From: CAVTQY01 sp963736975
GTDB taxonomy: Bacteria > Pseudomonadota > Alphaproteobacteria > Acetobacterales > Acetobacteraceae
Length of the DNA stretch: 64,000 nucleotides
Direction: 5' to 3'
Assembly (NCBI GenBank): GCA_963736975.1
Contig: CAVTQY010000001.1
Span: forward strand, 2,356,001-2,420,000
Shown here: piece by piece, positions 6,977 through 16,745 of the stretch
How positions within the stretch are numbered: the stretch's first letter is position 1
Layout of the letters: every line of letters starts with the position of its first letter
Position numbers and translations under genes: made by a program
Notes under the pieces: model-generated
Told to the model about the DNA's origin: nothing
The model's input: only the letters and a program-made list of their open reading frames with translations
Database searches by the model: none

Positions 6977-9244
6977 ATGTCCCGCAATATTCTCACCGAT
7001 TATCTAGCCGAGGTCACCCGGATTCGCGCGACGCGTGCCGGTACTGGCGAGATCAGCTATTATGGGGCGCTTTCTGGCGCCCTGAACGCGAGTGGCGAGA
7101 AACTGAAGCCACGCGTCTTCTGCGTCCCGAACCTGCGCAATCGCGGGGCGGGGTTTCCCGATATGGGTCTGTTCACCGGCACTGGCACTCGCGCCCTGGA
7201 CGACTGGCCAGACGCCCGGCCGCCGGAGCGTGGCGTGGTGGAGGTGGATGACATCCCCGCGGATCTGTCGGGGAAGCGCTACAGCGCCCAGGTTCGCCGG
7301 TATCTCACCGAATACGGACTGGTTCTGGTTACCAATTACCGCGACTTCGTGCTGCTCGGGCTGGATGCGGCCGGCAAAGCTGAAGCGCGCGAACGCTTCA
7401 GCTTCGGCTGTCCCGACCCTGCGAGCTTCTTCGCCCTTGCGCGCGGAACGCGCCGCCCAGACGGGTTGGCTGCACGCTTCGCGGAGTTCCTGGAGCGCGT
7501 GCTGCTGCATCAGGCGCCGCTCGCCCGCCCGGAGGATGTGGCCTTCTTCCTGGCCTCATACGCACGAGACGCATTGTCCCGCGTCGATGAACAAGCGAGC
7601 CTGCCTGCTTTCGCCGACCTGCGGAAGGCGTTGCAGCAAGCACTGGGACTGACGTTCGAGGGCACCAAGGGTGAGCACCTGTTCCGCAGCACCCTCGTGC
7701 AGGCCTTGTTCTACGGTGTGTTCAGCGCCTGGGTGGAGGTTGCGCGCGAGGGCGGCAATTTCGAATGGCGCGCTGCGGGCTGGAATTTGCATGTTCCCTT
7801 TATCGACACGCTGTTTCAGCGCATCGCGACGCCGCAGGCATTGAAGCCGCTGGGCCTCGAGGAGCCGCTGACCTGGGCGGCCGCGGCGCTGAATCGCGTG
7901 GATCGCACAGCTTTCTTCACCCGCTTCGAAGATGCGGACGCGGTTCGCTATTTCTACGAACCATTTCTCGCGGCTTTCGATCCAACGCTGCGGAAGGAAC
8001 TTGGAGTTTGGTACACGCCGCGTGAGATCGTTCGCTACATGGTCGAGCGGGTTGATCGCGTGTTGCGGACTGAGCTTGATGTTATCGATGGCCTGGCTGA
8101 TCCTTCGGTATGGATTCTCGACCCAGCGTTTCGATCAGCGAATTGCGCGCTTCGGGGACTGGGCCTGTGCAGAATATGGCCAGATTCGATGCGATCACCG
8201 GGCGCGACAAACTCCTCAAGGAGGAAGCGTTCTCCGAACGATCACTCCGGAAGATCGCACTGTACCCGTTCGATGTCCGCTGGGCTTATCATACGAACGT
8301 GCGGCCGGTCTGGAATGAGCCACGACCTGAGCTTGTCAGCCGAGTGTTTTCTGGGAATGGCTTCCTTGTGACGCGATTTCGCTCCCGCCGTCCCGAAGAG
8401 GGTATCCCGGTAGCATGGACGACAGAACTCGCCGGCTACCACTTATTGGACCCGAACTCACACCCCATTCCTGTCCAAACAAGTCGCGGCTCCCCCAATC
8501 TGTCTGCCGCTGCCCGTGACTGGCTGGCGGCTCTCGGGGTGCCGATTCTGGACACCACTGACGTCGCAAGTCTCGTTTGGATCCACGTGCTTGCCATCAG
8601 TTATGCACCCGCATGGCTGGCAGAGAACGGGGACGCTATTCGCCAGGGTTGGCCCCGGGTGCCGTTGCCAGACAATGCGGCGCTACTGCGCGCCTCTGCT
8701 GCGCTCGGCGGCCGCACCGCCTCGCTGCTTAACCCTGACATTCCGGTTCCTGGCGTGACCGCTGGAACGCTCGACAATGCTCTCGGCTCTATTGGTGTCC
8801 CGACGAAACGCGGCGGCAAATCAATGAGCGAATCCGACCGCGAACTCACTGCTGGCTGGGGCCATGCCGGCAAGGATGGCGCGGTGATGCCCGGTCGCGG
8901 CCAGCATGCCCTGCGCGAGTACGGTCCCGACGAGGCAGCTGCCGCCGCAGAGGCAGAACTGCTCGGCGCCCGAACCTACGACATCTTCCTCAATGCCGAT
9001 GCGTTCTGGCGCAACATTCCGGACGCTGTCTGGAACTTCACCATCGGCGGCTATCAGGGTACTCAAGAAATGGCTTTCCTACCGTGAGAAACCACTGCTC
9101 GGCCGCGCACTCACGCCCGGCGAAATACGCTATGTCCGGGACGTCGCCCGGCGTCTCGCAGCACTCCGTCTGATGGGGCCCGAGCTCGATGCCAACTACC
9201 GCACGTGCGCCGCCGCGCACCGGCCGTTGACGAGGCCAGACTGA
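6977..9244 (+). pseudogene. Type IIG/ISP-like restriction-modification protein, core deleted
   Basis: Two ends of one large DNA methyltransferase/specificity protein are present without its middle. The first 380 or so residues run intact to LGVWYTPREIVRYMV and then WILDPA, the beginning of the SAM-binding motif, at about 8133. There the reading frame is lost. The C-terminal part resumes in another frame with DAITGRDKLLKEEAFSERSL and the conserved tail IGGYQ. A second shift in a GGG run near 9058 moves the end (KKWLSYREKPLLGR to LDANYRT) into a third frame. The catalytic NPPY-type motif and most of the methyltransferase fold are missing. Family members are typically well over 1,000 residues, so a deletion of roughly 1 kb or more is inferred. 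Confidence 0.85.
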
Positions 9245-9247
9245 ACC

Positions 9248-11350
9248 CTATTCCACCTCCACAACGGCATCCGCCGCGAACGCCCCCTTGCCTTCCGGCA
9301 TCGCAAACACCGGGTTGAGATCCACCGAGCGCAGGCGCTCCCCCGCCTGCGCGGCAAACACCGACAACCGCGCCAGCATCTCCGCCAGCGCGCCAATGTC
9401 CGCCGGCGGCCGGCCGCGCGCCCCCAGCAGCAGCGGCGCACCTCGAATCGAGCGGATCATCTCCTCGGCCACGTCCAAACCGAACGGGGAGCGGCGGAAC
9501 ACCACATCCTTCAGCACCTCCACGAAAACCCCACCGAGCCCGAACATCGCCATAGGGCCGAACACCGGATCGCGGCTGATGCCGAGGATACATTCCACGC
9601 CGTCCCGCATCTGCTTCGCCACCAGCACGCCCTCGATCCTCGCCTGCGGCGCCGCGTCGCGCGCACGATCCATCAGCACCACAAAGCTGTCCCGTACCGA
9701 CGCGGCATCGCCAACACCCAGCAACACCCCGCCGATCTCCGATTTATGCATTATGTCCGGCGACAAAATTTTCATGACCACCGGAAAGCCGAACGCCGCC
9801 GCCGCTGCCACAGCTTCCTCGGCACTGGTGCAGGCGCGCTCCGGGACTGCAGTGATCCCGGCCTCCCCAAGCAGGCGTTTGGCCACTGCTTCCGAGGGCG
9901 TCGTGGCCGGCAACTCGATCGGCGGCACAGAAGGCAGCGGCCCCGGCGGCGGCGCCGCAAATGCCGCGCCGAACCGGCCCATCGCGGCGATCGCTGTCAC
10001 CGCGCGCGATGGATCCTCGTGACAGATCCAGCCTTGCTCATCCAGTTCGCGCAACCGCTCCGGCGGCGCGATCACAGAAAGCACATACAGCCGGTCCGGA
10101 TAGCGCTCCCGCACCGCATTCAGCGTCGCCAGCATGCCCGGCCAGCGGCGCGAACTGGCAACCATGGTAAAGAAGCCAAGGATCGAGGCGTAGCCGCCAT
10201 CGCGCACCACGGATTCGAAGAACGGCTCCAACAGAGCGAGATCGTTGCCGACCTGTGCGGTCGCATCCACCGGGTTGCGCGGGGCACAGAAGGAAACCAG
10301 CTCACGCAGCCGCGCCTGCGCGTCCGCCGGCATCGGCGGCATCGGCAGCCCCACCTGCTCCGCCACGTCGCTCACCAGCACGCCGGCGCCACCGGAGACG
10401 GTGATCATGCCCAGCGTGTTGCGCGCGGGGTAAATGCGCCGTGTCGCGGTCTGCGCGATGTCCAGCATCTCTTCGGTGCTGCGTGCGCGCACCACGCCAA
10501 ACTCGGCCATCACCGCCTCGGTCACCGCATCATCCCCGGCGATGGAAGCGGTGTGCGACCTAGCCGCCGCGGTGCCGAGCGCGCTGCGCCCCACTTTCAT
10601 CATCACGATCGGCTTGTGCCCCGCCCGGGCGGTTTCGAATGCAGCAATCAGTCCCGGCGCCTCACGGATGCCTTCGATATAAGCGGCAATCACGTCCACT
10701 TCCGGGTTCTCGGCCAGCCACCCGATGCATTCGCCGACCGTTACATCCGCCTCGTTCCCGGTCATGATGCAGAGCGACGCGCCGATCCCGCGATTGCGCG
10801 CCAGCGTGTAGAGATGCGTGCCATAGGCGCCCGACTGGCTGGCGATGCCGATCCGCCCGGGCACTGGCCAGCCGCTGTCGAACGAAGATGAGAATGTTGC
10901 GTAATAGCCTTTGCGCCCGTCGAACACGCCCAGGCAGTTGGGACCCAGCACGCGCAGCCCGTAACCGCGGGCGGCAGCGATCATGCGCCCTTGTGCTGCT
11001 TCGCCGGCGGCATCGACTTCGGCGAAACCGGCGGTAAACACCACTGCCGCTTTCACGCCCCGCCGACCCAGCTCCTCGATCGCCTGCACCGCGATGGCTG
11101 CCGGCACAGCGACCACGGCGACATCCGGCGCCTCCGGCAACTCGGCAACCGAGGCATAGGCTTTCATCCCTTGCACTTCCGGCCGGTTCGGGTTCACTGG
11201 GTAGATCGCGCCCTTGAATCCGCCCGCCTTCAGATGCGCGACCGGCCGCCCGCCGATCCGCGTCGGGTCGTTCGAGGCGCCGAGCACCGCGATCGAGCGC
11301 GGCGCAAAAAGCGGGGTCAGCCCGGCAAAGCGGGCGGTGGTCTCGTTCAT
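9248..11350 (-). CDS. ADP-forming acyl-CoA (acetyl-CoA) synthetase
   Basis: The 700-residue protein has the fused architecture of NDP-forming acyl-CoA synthetases: an N-terminal CoA-binding Rossmann domain (SIAVLGASNDPTRIGG), a succinyl-CoA-ligase-like middle with HTASIAGDD around the expected phosphohistidine, and a C-terminal ATP-grasp domain (FPVVMKILSPDIMHKSEIGG). It would couple an acyl-CoA thioester to ATP formation, or the reverse. The start at 11350 opens MNETTARFAGL, which matches the family; the upstream extension does not. It is divergent from prmA. The substrate could be acetate or another short acid. Confidence 0.9.
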   Translation of the reverse strand: MNETTARFAGLTPLFAPRSIAVLGASNDPTRIGGRPVAHLKAGGFKGAIYPVNPNRPEVQGMKAYASVAELPEAPDVAVVAVPAAIAVQAIEELGRRGVKAAVVFTAGFAEVDAAGEAAQGRMIAAARGYGLRVLGPNCLGVFDGRKGYYATFSSSFDSGWPVPGRIGIASQSGAYGTHLYTLARNRGIGASLCIMTGNEADVTVGECIGWLAENPEVDVIAAYIEGIREAPGLIAAFETARAGHKPIVMMKVGRSALGTAAARSHTASIAGDDAVTEAVMAEFGVVRARSTEEMLDIAQTATRRIYPARNTLGMITVSGGAGVLVSDVAEQVGLPMPPMPADAQARLRELVSFCAPRNPVDATAQVGNDLALLEPFFESVVRDGGYASILGFFTMVASSRRWPGMLATLNAVRERYPDRLYVLSVIAPPERLRELDEQGWICHEDPSRAVTAIAAMGRFGAAFAAPPPGPLPSVPPIELPATTPSEAVAKRLLGEAGITAVPERACTSAEEAVAAAAAFGFPVVMKILSPDIMHKSEIGGVLLGVGDAASVRDSFVVLMDRARDAAPQARIEGVLVAKQMRDGVECILGISRDPVFGPMAMFGLGGVFVEVLKDVVFRRSPFGLDVAEEMIRSIRGAPLLLGARGRPPADIGALAEMLARLSVFAAQAGERLRSVDLNPVFAMPEGKGAFAADAVVEVE

Positions 11351-11445
11351 TGCGGCGATCCTCCCCCGCCACTCTGTGCCGCACACCGATTGGCAGGCAA
11401 GACGCGCCCGCCCTACATCGTTCTCATGTGAAGAGGGAGAAATGC

Positions 11446-12327
11446 GTGCACGCGAGCCCGCCGCCGATTGAACGGATTTGGTTCGCTGTGCCCGAAGCGG
11501 CTGTTGAAGCCTACGAAGCCGCACTGAGCAGCGTTTGCAACAGCGTCGGTTTCTTCCGCGACGAGAACGGCGGAAACTGGCTGATCGAAGGCATTACGAT
11601 GGGCGGTGCAAACACGGCGGAGCTGACCGCCGCGCTCGCTTTGGCAGCCGCACTTACCGGTGTCACCGTCGAGCCCGCCCGGGAGATGCTGAGCGCCCAG
11701 CACTGGCTGGCGCGCAGCTATGCCTCGTTTCCCGAGCAACTGATCGGCCGCCACTTCGCCATTCGCGGCAGCCACATCGAGGCTCCCCGCGCACCCGGGC
11801 GGATTACCCTCGCGCTCGATGCCGGCCTTGCCTTCGGATCCGGTGAGCATGGCTCGACGCGCGGGTGCCTGCGCGCATTGGAGCGTGTGGCGTACCGCCG
11901 GCCGTACCGCGTGCTGGATCTGGGCACCGGCTCGGGGATCCTCGCCATGGCCGCTGGGCGGCTGCTGCGCCGGCAGGTGCTAGCCACCGATATCGAACCC
12001 TGGTCGGTGCGTCTCGCCCGACAGAACGCGCGCACCAATGGGGTCGGCCGGTTGGTCACCGTGCGGCTGGCAGATGGCTGGAACCACCGCGTCGTGCGCG
12101 CCGGCGGGCCGTATGACCTGGTGTTCGCCAACATACTCGCCCGGCCGCTGACGCGCATGGCGACGCATCTCGCCCGGCATCTCGCTGCGGGAGGAACTGC
12201 CGTGCTGTCGGGACTCCTCGCGCGAGAGACGCGCGACGTGCTGACAGCACACAGACGACACGGGCTGACGCTGGAAGCGCGGATCAATGACGGCGCGTGG
12301 ACGACGCTGGTGCTGCGAAGACACTAG
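11446..12327 (+). CDS. prmA: Ribosomal protein L11 methyltransferase
   Basis: The 293-residue enzyme trimethylates ribosomal protein L11 using SAM. It has the SAM-binding motif VLDLGTGSGIL near residues 156-166, the acidic residue ATDIEPW after strand 2, and the catalytic-loop motif FANILARPL near 226. The GTG at 11446 has GGGAG at good spacing and is preferred to a GTG at 11428. Its stop abuts the tail of a degraded hydrolase gene on the other strand. Confidence 0.92.
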   Translation: MHASPPPIERIWFAVPEAAVEAYEAALSSVCNSVGFFRDENGGNWLIEGITMGGANTAELTAALALAAALTGVTVEPAREMLSAQHWLARSYASFPEQLIGRHFAIRGSHIEAPRAPGRITLALDAGLAFGSGEHGSTRGCLRALERVAYRRPYRVLDLGTGSGILAMAAGRLLRRQVLATDIEPWSVRLARQNARTNGVGRLVTVRLADGWNHRVVRAGGPYDLVFANILARPLTRMATHLARHLAAGGTAVLSGLLARETRDVLTAHRRHGLTLEARINDGAWTTLVLRRH

Positions 12328-12833
12328 CCCCTTTATGAACGCCAGCAGGTCGGAATTGATCGTCTCCGCTTCCGTTGTCGGCATGCCGTGCGGGAAGCCC
12401 TTGTAAGTTTTCAGCGTTCCGTTCTTCAGCAGCTTGGCGGATAACGGACCGGAAGCGGCATAGGGCACGATCTGATCGTCTTCGCTGTGCATGACCAACA
12501 CCGGGACGCTGATCTTCTTGAGGTCTTCGGTGAAATCGGTCTGGGAAAAGGCGACGATGCCGTCGTAATGCGCCTCGGCACCGCCCATCATGCCCTGACG
12601 CCACCAATTCTGGACGACAGCTTCCGAGGCTTTCGCGCCCGGCCGGTTGTAACCGTAGAACGGCCCGCCGGCAGGTCGCGATAGAATTGCGAACGCGCCG
12701 GTCATGCGCGCTAACGCGATACCCATGATGCAGGAAGAACAGCAATTGTGCATCCCAATCATCGGCCGACAGCAGCCAGCCGTGGCCGAACACGATCGGC
12801 TGGCCCGAACCCCTTTGTGGTAATCGTGCTCAT
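12328..12833 (-). pseudogene. Alpha/beta hydrolase (chloroperoxidase-like) remnant
   Basis: The start (ATG at 12833, MSTITTK) and the end (DDQIVPYAASGPLSAKLLK to LLAFIKG) of a non-heme chloroperoxidase-type hydrolase are both recognisable, but two internal pieces are gone. The segment before QPIVFGHGW is missing, and so is the stretch between FFLHHGYRV and GPFYGYNRPG that would carry the nucleophile elbow serine. The frame also changes, and the stop codon after LLAFIKG is absent where it meets the prmA stop. It cannot encode an active enzyme. Confidence 0.85.
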
Positions 12834-12861
12834 TGCTCTTTCTCCTGAAAATGACCCGAGG

Positions 12862-13728
12862 TTAGCGCGCCGCACCGTCCAGAGTGCCGCGCACGATCTC
12901 GCCGTATGACGTGGTCTGCCCTGCCTCCGCCAGATATCTCCGCACGCCCGGATCGAGCAGTGCAGCCAGCTCAGCCTCCTGTTGATAGTTCGGCATCAGA
13001 ACATGCAAGTCCGGATGGGGGTAAGAGGCAGGGTGGAAATAAATCTCGCTGATACCGTCCGGCAGGTTCGGAATAAGCTGCAACACCCGTTCGGTCGTCA
13101 TCGCCCCGCTCCAGGCAGTGCCGAAACAATGATCGTTCGTCAGCAGGCCGGCGCGCCGCGCTTGCCAACGCAGCAGGCGCGTCCAGTGGAACAACATGCG
13201 GCCGCTGGGCGACGGCGGCGCGCCGCTGGCCGCCAGCACCGCCGGCGGCTCGGCCGGCACACGCAGCGCACGCAGACCGAATTCGTGGCCGATCCCGATC
13301 AGCAGCCGTCCCACCACCGGATGGAGATGCATGTGCTTGTGCGCATTGGCATGATCCAAGGCGAGGCCGGTCTTCGCAAAAGCAACGAACTGCGCGCGGA
13401 TCTCGGCCGCAAGCTCGCACCGCACGCGCGACCGGAAACCGTAAGCCATCCCGAGCCGGAACTGCGCCGATGGAAACTGTCCCTGCGCATCGACGAGATC
13501 GGGGATGGCGGAGGCCGGCAACACCGCCGGCCCCTCGATCGTCACCACATGCAATCCCACCGCAAGCCCGGGCATCGTCTTGGCGCGACGCACCGCATCT
13601 GCCGTAGCGGGTGCGGCCACCATAAGGCTCGCCGAGGTGAGCGCGCCGCAATGATGCGCGCGCTCCACCGCTTCATTCACCAACTCCGAGAGGCCGAAAT
13701 CATCGGCCGAAACGATAAGCTGCTTCAG
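12862..13728 (-). CDS. hpnK: HpnK-type ChbG-family deacetylase (apparent CTG start)
   Basis: This YdjC/ChbG-family carbohydrate deacetylase has the metal-binding SADDFG at residues 7-12 and the His-rich HANAHKHMHLHP near 126-137, matching hopanoid-associated HpnK proteins. The first conventional start in frame is a TTG at 13683, which would remove SADDFG and inactivate the enzyme. Reading back, the frame extends to a CTG at 13728-13726 that overlaps the bactofilin stop as CTGA, with no ATG, GTG or TTG upstream that is not inside the bactofilin frame. A non-canonical, translationally coupled start is therefore the best fit. Confidence 0.85.
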   Translation of the reverse strand: MKQLIVSADDFGLSELVNEAVERAHHCGALTSASLMVAAPATADAVRRAKTMPGLAVGLHVVTIEGPAVLPASAIPDLVDAQGQFPSAQFRLGMAYGFRSRVRCELAAEIRAQFVAFAKTGLALDHANAHKHMHLHPVVGRLLIGIGHEFGLRALRVPAEPPAVLAASGAPPSPSGRMLFHWTRLLRWQARRAGLLTNDHCFGTAWSGAMTTERVLQLIPNLPDGISEIYFHPASYPHPDLHVLMPNYQQEAELAALLDPGVRRYLAEAGQTTSYGEIVRGTLDGAAR

Positions 13729-14207
13729 GCGGCCGTTTCGTGCGCCACCCGCGCCAACTCAGGCTTCGCTCCGTCGGTCAGCATCTCCATCTGGCCGGAG
13801 ATCTGGCCGCCATCCTCCACCTGCAGGCGCCGGCAGCGCGCCGTCCCCATCACGCGGCCGGTCGCCCGCACGATCAGGCTGCCGCGGGCGGTCAGCGTGC
13901 CGTTGATCGTACCGGCGATCTCGGCGTCTTCGACCTCGATCTCGCCCTTGAACATGCCGCCAGGCGACACCGCGAGTTCGGTCGCGTGGATCATGCTGGC
14001 CTCCACGGTGCCCTCGACGACGAGGCGTTCGGCGTCCTGCACCGTGCCCTGCACGCTGATTCCGCGCCCGACCACCAGCGTGCGGCGCTCGGCAGAATCG
14101 CGGACGGCGGGGCGTTGCGGCGTCGCACCGGGCGCGAGGACCGGGCGTTGCGCGGGCTGCGCCGGGCCGATTGTGGGTTGCGCGGGCGTGAACGGGGGAC
14201 GGGCCAT
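13725..14207 (-). CDS. Bactofilin family cytoskeletal protein
   Basis: The 160-residue protein has a Pro/Gln-rich N-terminal tail (about 45 residues) followed by the repetitive beta-helix characteristic of bactofilins, including GRGISVQGTV, LVVEGTVEAS, GEIEVEDAEIAG and RARGSL-like strand turns. Bactofilins polymerise without nucleotide and act in cell-shape or envelope localisation. GGAGG sits eight bases before the ATG at 14207. An in-frame ATG 54 codons upstream lacks a Shine-Dalgarno. Its stop overlaps the apparent start of hpnK, so the two are probably coupled. Confidence 0.9.
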   Translation of the reverse strand: MARPPFTPAQPTIGPAQPAQRPVLAPGATPQRPAVRDSAERRTLVVGRGISVQGTVQDAERLVVEGTVEASMIHATELAVSPGGMFKGEIEVEDAEIAGTINGTLTARGSLIVRATGRVMGTARCRRLQVEDGGQISGQMEMLTDGAKPELARVAHETAA

Positions 14208-14504
14208 GGGATGCGCCTCCTTCGATGGGGCAGGTCGGAACGGCGGGACGCCAAGGCCGGAATCGGCCGGCGCAGTGGATCGCTGATCCTGCTGCTCGGC
14301 GCGGTGACCGTCCGAGTCGGATGCAGGCAGGCCGGCCGGTAGCGTCGCTACATCGCCGGCCGAACTCATCGTTTTTGCGTCGCTTGAACACGGGCTCACC
14401 TGGATGATGACGGGCATTGTCGGACTGTGACATCGCTCAGCGGCTAGCACGGCACTCCGCGTCGCACCAAGAGAAACAGCCACACAATCCGCATCCGCAA
14501 CCGA
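14208..14504. other. Divergent intergenic region with a hairpin
   Basis: I find no supported gene here. The stretch separates bactofilin from the aldo/keto reductase and should hold both promoters. A strong GC-rich hairpin around GTAGCG-T-CGCTAC with CGGCCGG flanks lies at about 14331-14363; its role is unknown. Confidence 0.5.
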
Positions 14505-14564
14505 GCCTGCCCCTGTCGCGCTGCGCGGTGCGCGCGTAACCTGCGGCGCAGCAAAGGGGCAGGC
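14505..14564 (+). promoter_or_regulatory. Leader hairpin masking the aldo/keto reductase RBS
   Basis: A perfect 10-bp stem pairs 14505-14514 with 14555-14564, and an inner 7-bp stem pairs 14520-14526 with 14546-14552. The only Shine-Dalgarno for the ATG at 14568 (AAGGGG, 14554-14559) lies in the 3' arm. Folding would hide the ribosome-binding site, suggesting structure-dependent translation. This is read from the sequence; no known riboswitch class was recognised. Confidence 0.45.
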
Positions 14565-14567
14565 GCG

Positions 14568-15533
14568 ATGCAGTACACGACGCTGGGCAGAACGGGACTT
14601 CGCGTCAGCGTGGCCGGGCTCGGCGCGGGCGGATTCAGCCAACTCGGCCTCGCCACTGGCAAAAGCGAATCGGATTCCGTGCGCATCGTGCAAGCGGCGC
14701 TCGAGCTCGGCGTCAACCTGATCGACACCGCCGCGGCTTATGGCACGGAAGCGGTGGTCGGCAAGGCGATCGCCGGCCGGCCGCGCGAGCAGGTGGTGAT
14801 CGCCACGAAAGTATCGCCGTTTCGCGGTAGCGAACGCATGTCGCCGCAGCAGGCGATCGAAAGTCTCGACACATCGCTGCGGTTGCTGGGCATCGACTGC
14901 ATCGACGTGTTCCAGCTCCATGCGGTACCGCCGTCCGGCTATGAGTATGCACGCGACGTGATCGCCCCGGCGATGCTCGAACAGAAGGCGAAAGGCAAGT
15001 TCCGCTTCCTCGGCATCACCGAAACCGCGCCGAACGATCCGGCGCACGAGATGCTGGCGCGCGCCGTGCCGGACAAGGTGTGGGACGTGGCGATGGTGGC
15101 ATTCCACATGCTGCACCAGAATGCACGCCAAGCGGTGTTTCCCGCCACGCGCGCGCATCGCGTCGGCACTCTGCTGATGTTCGCGGTACGCAGCATCTTC
15201 GCCCGCCCGGCGCAGCTCGCCGCGACGATGCGGGAACTGTCCGCCGGCGGCAAAGTGCCCGGATGGCTCGCGGAAACCGACGACCCGCTCGGCTTCCTCG
15301 TGCGTCCTGGAGGCGCCGGCAGCCTGACCGACGCGGCCTACCGGTTTGTGCGCCATGAGCCGGGTGTCGATGTGGTGCTGTTCGGTACCGGCGACGAAGC
15401 GCATCTGCGGGCCAATATCGAGTCGATCCTCAAGCCGCCGCTGCCCGAGGTGGATCGCGCGAAGCTGGATAAGTTGTTCGGCCGCCTCGTCGGCATCGGG
15501 CTGGACGTGCCATCGGCGCAGGCGCGAGGCTGA
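14568..15533 (+). CDS. Aldo/keto reductase
   Basis: The 321-residue TIM-barrel NAD(P)H oxidoreductase shows the expected catalytic set: Asp53 and Tyr58 in LIDTAAAYG, Lys81 in IATKVSP, and the His of FQLHAV. The substrate is unknown; relatives reduce aldehydes or ketones or act as galactose-dehydrogenase-like enzymes. Its stop is five bases before the adenosine kinase ATG, so the two form an operon. A stable hairpin covers its ribosome-binding site. Confidence 0.88.
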   Translation: MQYTTLGRTGLRVSVAGLGAGGFSQLGLATGKSESDSVRIVQAALELGVNLIDTAAAYGTEAVVGKAIAGRPREQVVIATKVSPFRGSERMSPQQAIESLDTSLRLLGIDCIDVFQLHAVPPSGYEYARDVIAPAMLEQKAKGKFRFLGITETAPNDPAHEMLARAVPDKVWDVAMVAFHMLHQNARQAVFPATRAHRVGTLLMFAVRSIFARPAQLAATMRELSAGGKVPGWLAETDDPLGFLVRPGGAGSLTDAAYRFVRHEPGVDVVLFGTGDEAHLRANIESILKPPLPEVDRAKLDKLFGRLVGIGLDVPSAQARG

Positions 15534-15538
15534 GCCGC

Positions 15539-16516
15539 ATGCCGCAATTCGATATTCTGGGAATCGGCAATGCCATCGTCGATGTGGTGGCGCAGGCCGA
15601 TGAGCGGTTCCTCTCGCGTCACGCCATGCGCAAAGGCAGCATGGCGCTGATCGATGCGGCGACCGCCGAGTCGCTCTATGCGGTAATGCCGCCGGGACGC
15701 GAGAGCAGCGGCGGGTCGGCGGCAAATACCTGCGCGGTGGCGGCCGCGCTCGGAGCGCGCGTTGCGTATCTCGGCAAAGTCGCGGACGACCAGTTGGGCG
15801 CGGTGTTTCGTCACGACATCACCGCCACGGGCGCGCATTTCCCGTCCGCCCCGCTGCGCGGCGGCGCCCCCACCGCGCGCTGCCTGATCCTGGTGACTTC
15901 GGACGGGCAGCGTACGATGAACACTTATCTTGGCGCCTGCACCTCCTTCAGCGAAGCGGACGTGGATACTGCGTTGGTGGCGGACTCGGCAGTGCTGTAC
16001 CTTGAAGGCTACCTGTTCGACCCGCCGGCGGCGCAGGCCGCGTTCCGCCGCGCCGCGGCGGCGGCGCACGAAGCCGGCCGGCAGGTGGCGCTATCGCTGT
16101 CTGATCCGTTCTGCGTCGATCGGCACCGCGCCGCGTTCCGCGAGCTGGTCCGCCGCGACATCGATGTTCTGTTTGCCAACGAAGTCGAAGTCGCCAGCCT
16201 GTACGAAAGCGATAGTTTCGCCGCGGCGATGGAGACCGCCCGCGCCGATGTGGCGTTGGCGGTGCTGACCCGGAGCGAGGCCGGCAGCATGGTCCTGCGT
16301 GGCGCGGAGACGATCGCGATCGGCGCCGAACCCACGCCGGTGATCGACACCACAGGCGCGGGCGACGCCTATGCCGCCGGATTTCTGGCTGGGTTAACGG
16401 CTGGTCGGTCCCTCATGGAATGCGGGCGGCTGGGCAGCATCGCCGCGGCCGAGGTGATCAGCCACTACGGCGCCCGACCCGAGACGGATCTGCGCAAGCT
16501 GACACAGGCCGTTTGA
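15539..16516 (+). CDS. Adenosine kinase, PfkB family
   Basis: The 325-residue protein is a ribokinase-fold sugar or nucleoside kinase. The N-terminal GIGNAIVDVV and the substrate-contact GGSAANT are typical of adenosine kinases. The C-terminal DTTGAGDAYAAGFLAG contains the catalytic Asp and anion hole near residues 265-280. It probably phosphorylates adenosine to AMP for purine salvage. It follows the aldo/keto reductase closely on the same strand. Confidence 0.9.
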   Translation: MPQFDILGIGNAIVDVVAQADERFLSRHAMRKGSMALIDAATAESLYAVMPPGRESSGGSAANTCAVAAALGARVAYLGKVADDQLGAVFRHDITATGAHFPSAPLRGGAPTARCLILVTSDGQRTMNTYLGACTSFSEADVDTALVADSAVLYLEGYLFDPPAAQAAFRRAAAAAHEAGRQVALSLSDPFCVDRHRAAFRELVRRDIDVLFANEVEVASLYESDSFAAAMETARADVALAVLTRSEAGSMVLRGAETIAIGAEPTPVIDTTGAGDAYAAGFLAGLTAGRSLMECGRLGSIAAAEVISHYGARPETDLRKLTQAV

Positions 16517-16745
16517 CCCTTACCGGACAACCGTCTCGCCGGAAGTCACCGGCACTACACGGCCCGCCGCAGTACGGGTGTTGGGCCCCGCGGGGTCGGG
16601 TCCCAGGATTGGGTTCCGGCCTGCGACGCAGTTTTCGCTTTCGCCTTCGATTTGAAGGCGCCCCGAAGTTCGGCCCGCTAAAGACCATGCTGGACGGGGC
16701 CCCTCTGCCATCCCCCGCGATCGGGGCGGCGGCGAGATCTCCAGT

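Noticed and set aside
16642..16660. Intrinsic terminator after adenosine kinase
   Set aside because: CGCCTTC/GAAGGCG forms a 7-bp stem, but no T run follows on either strand.
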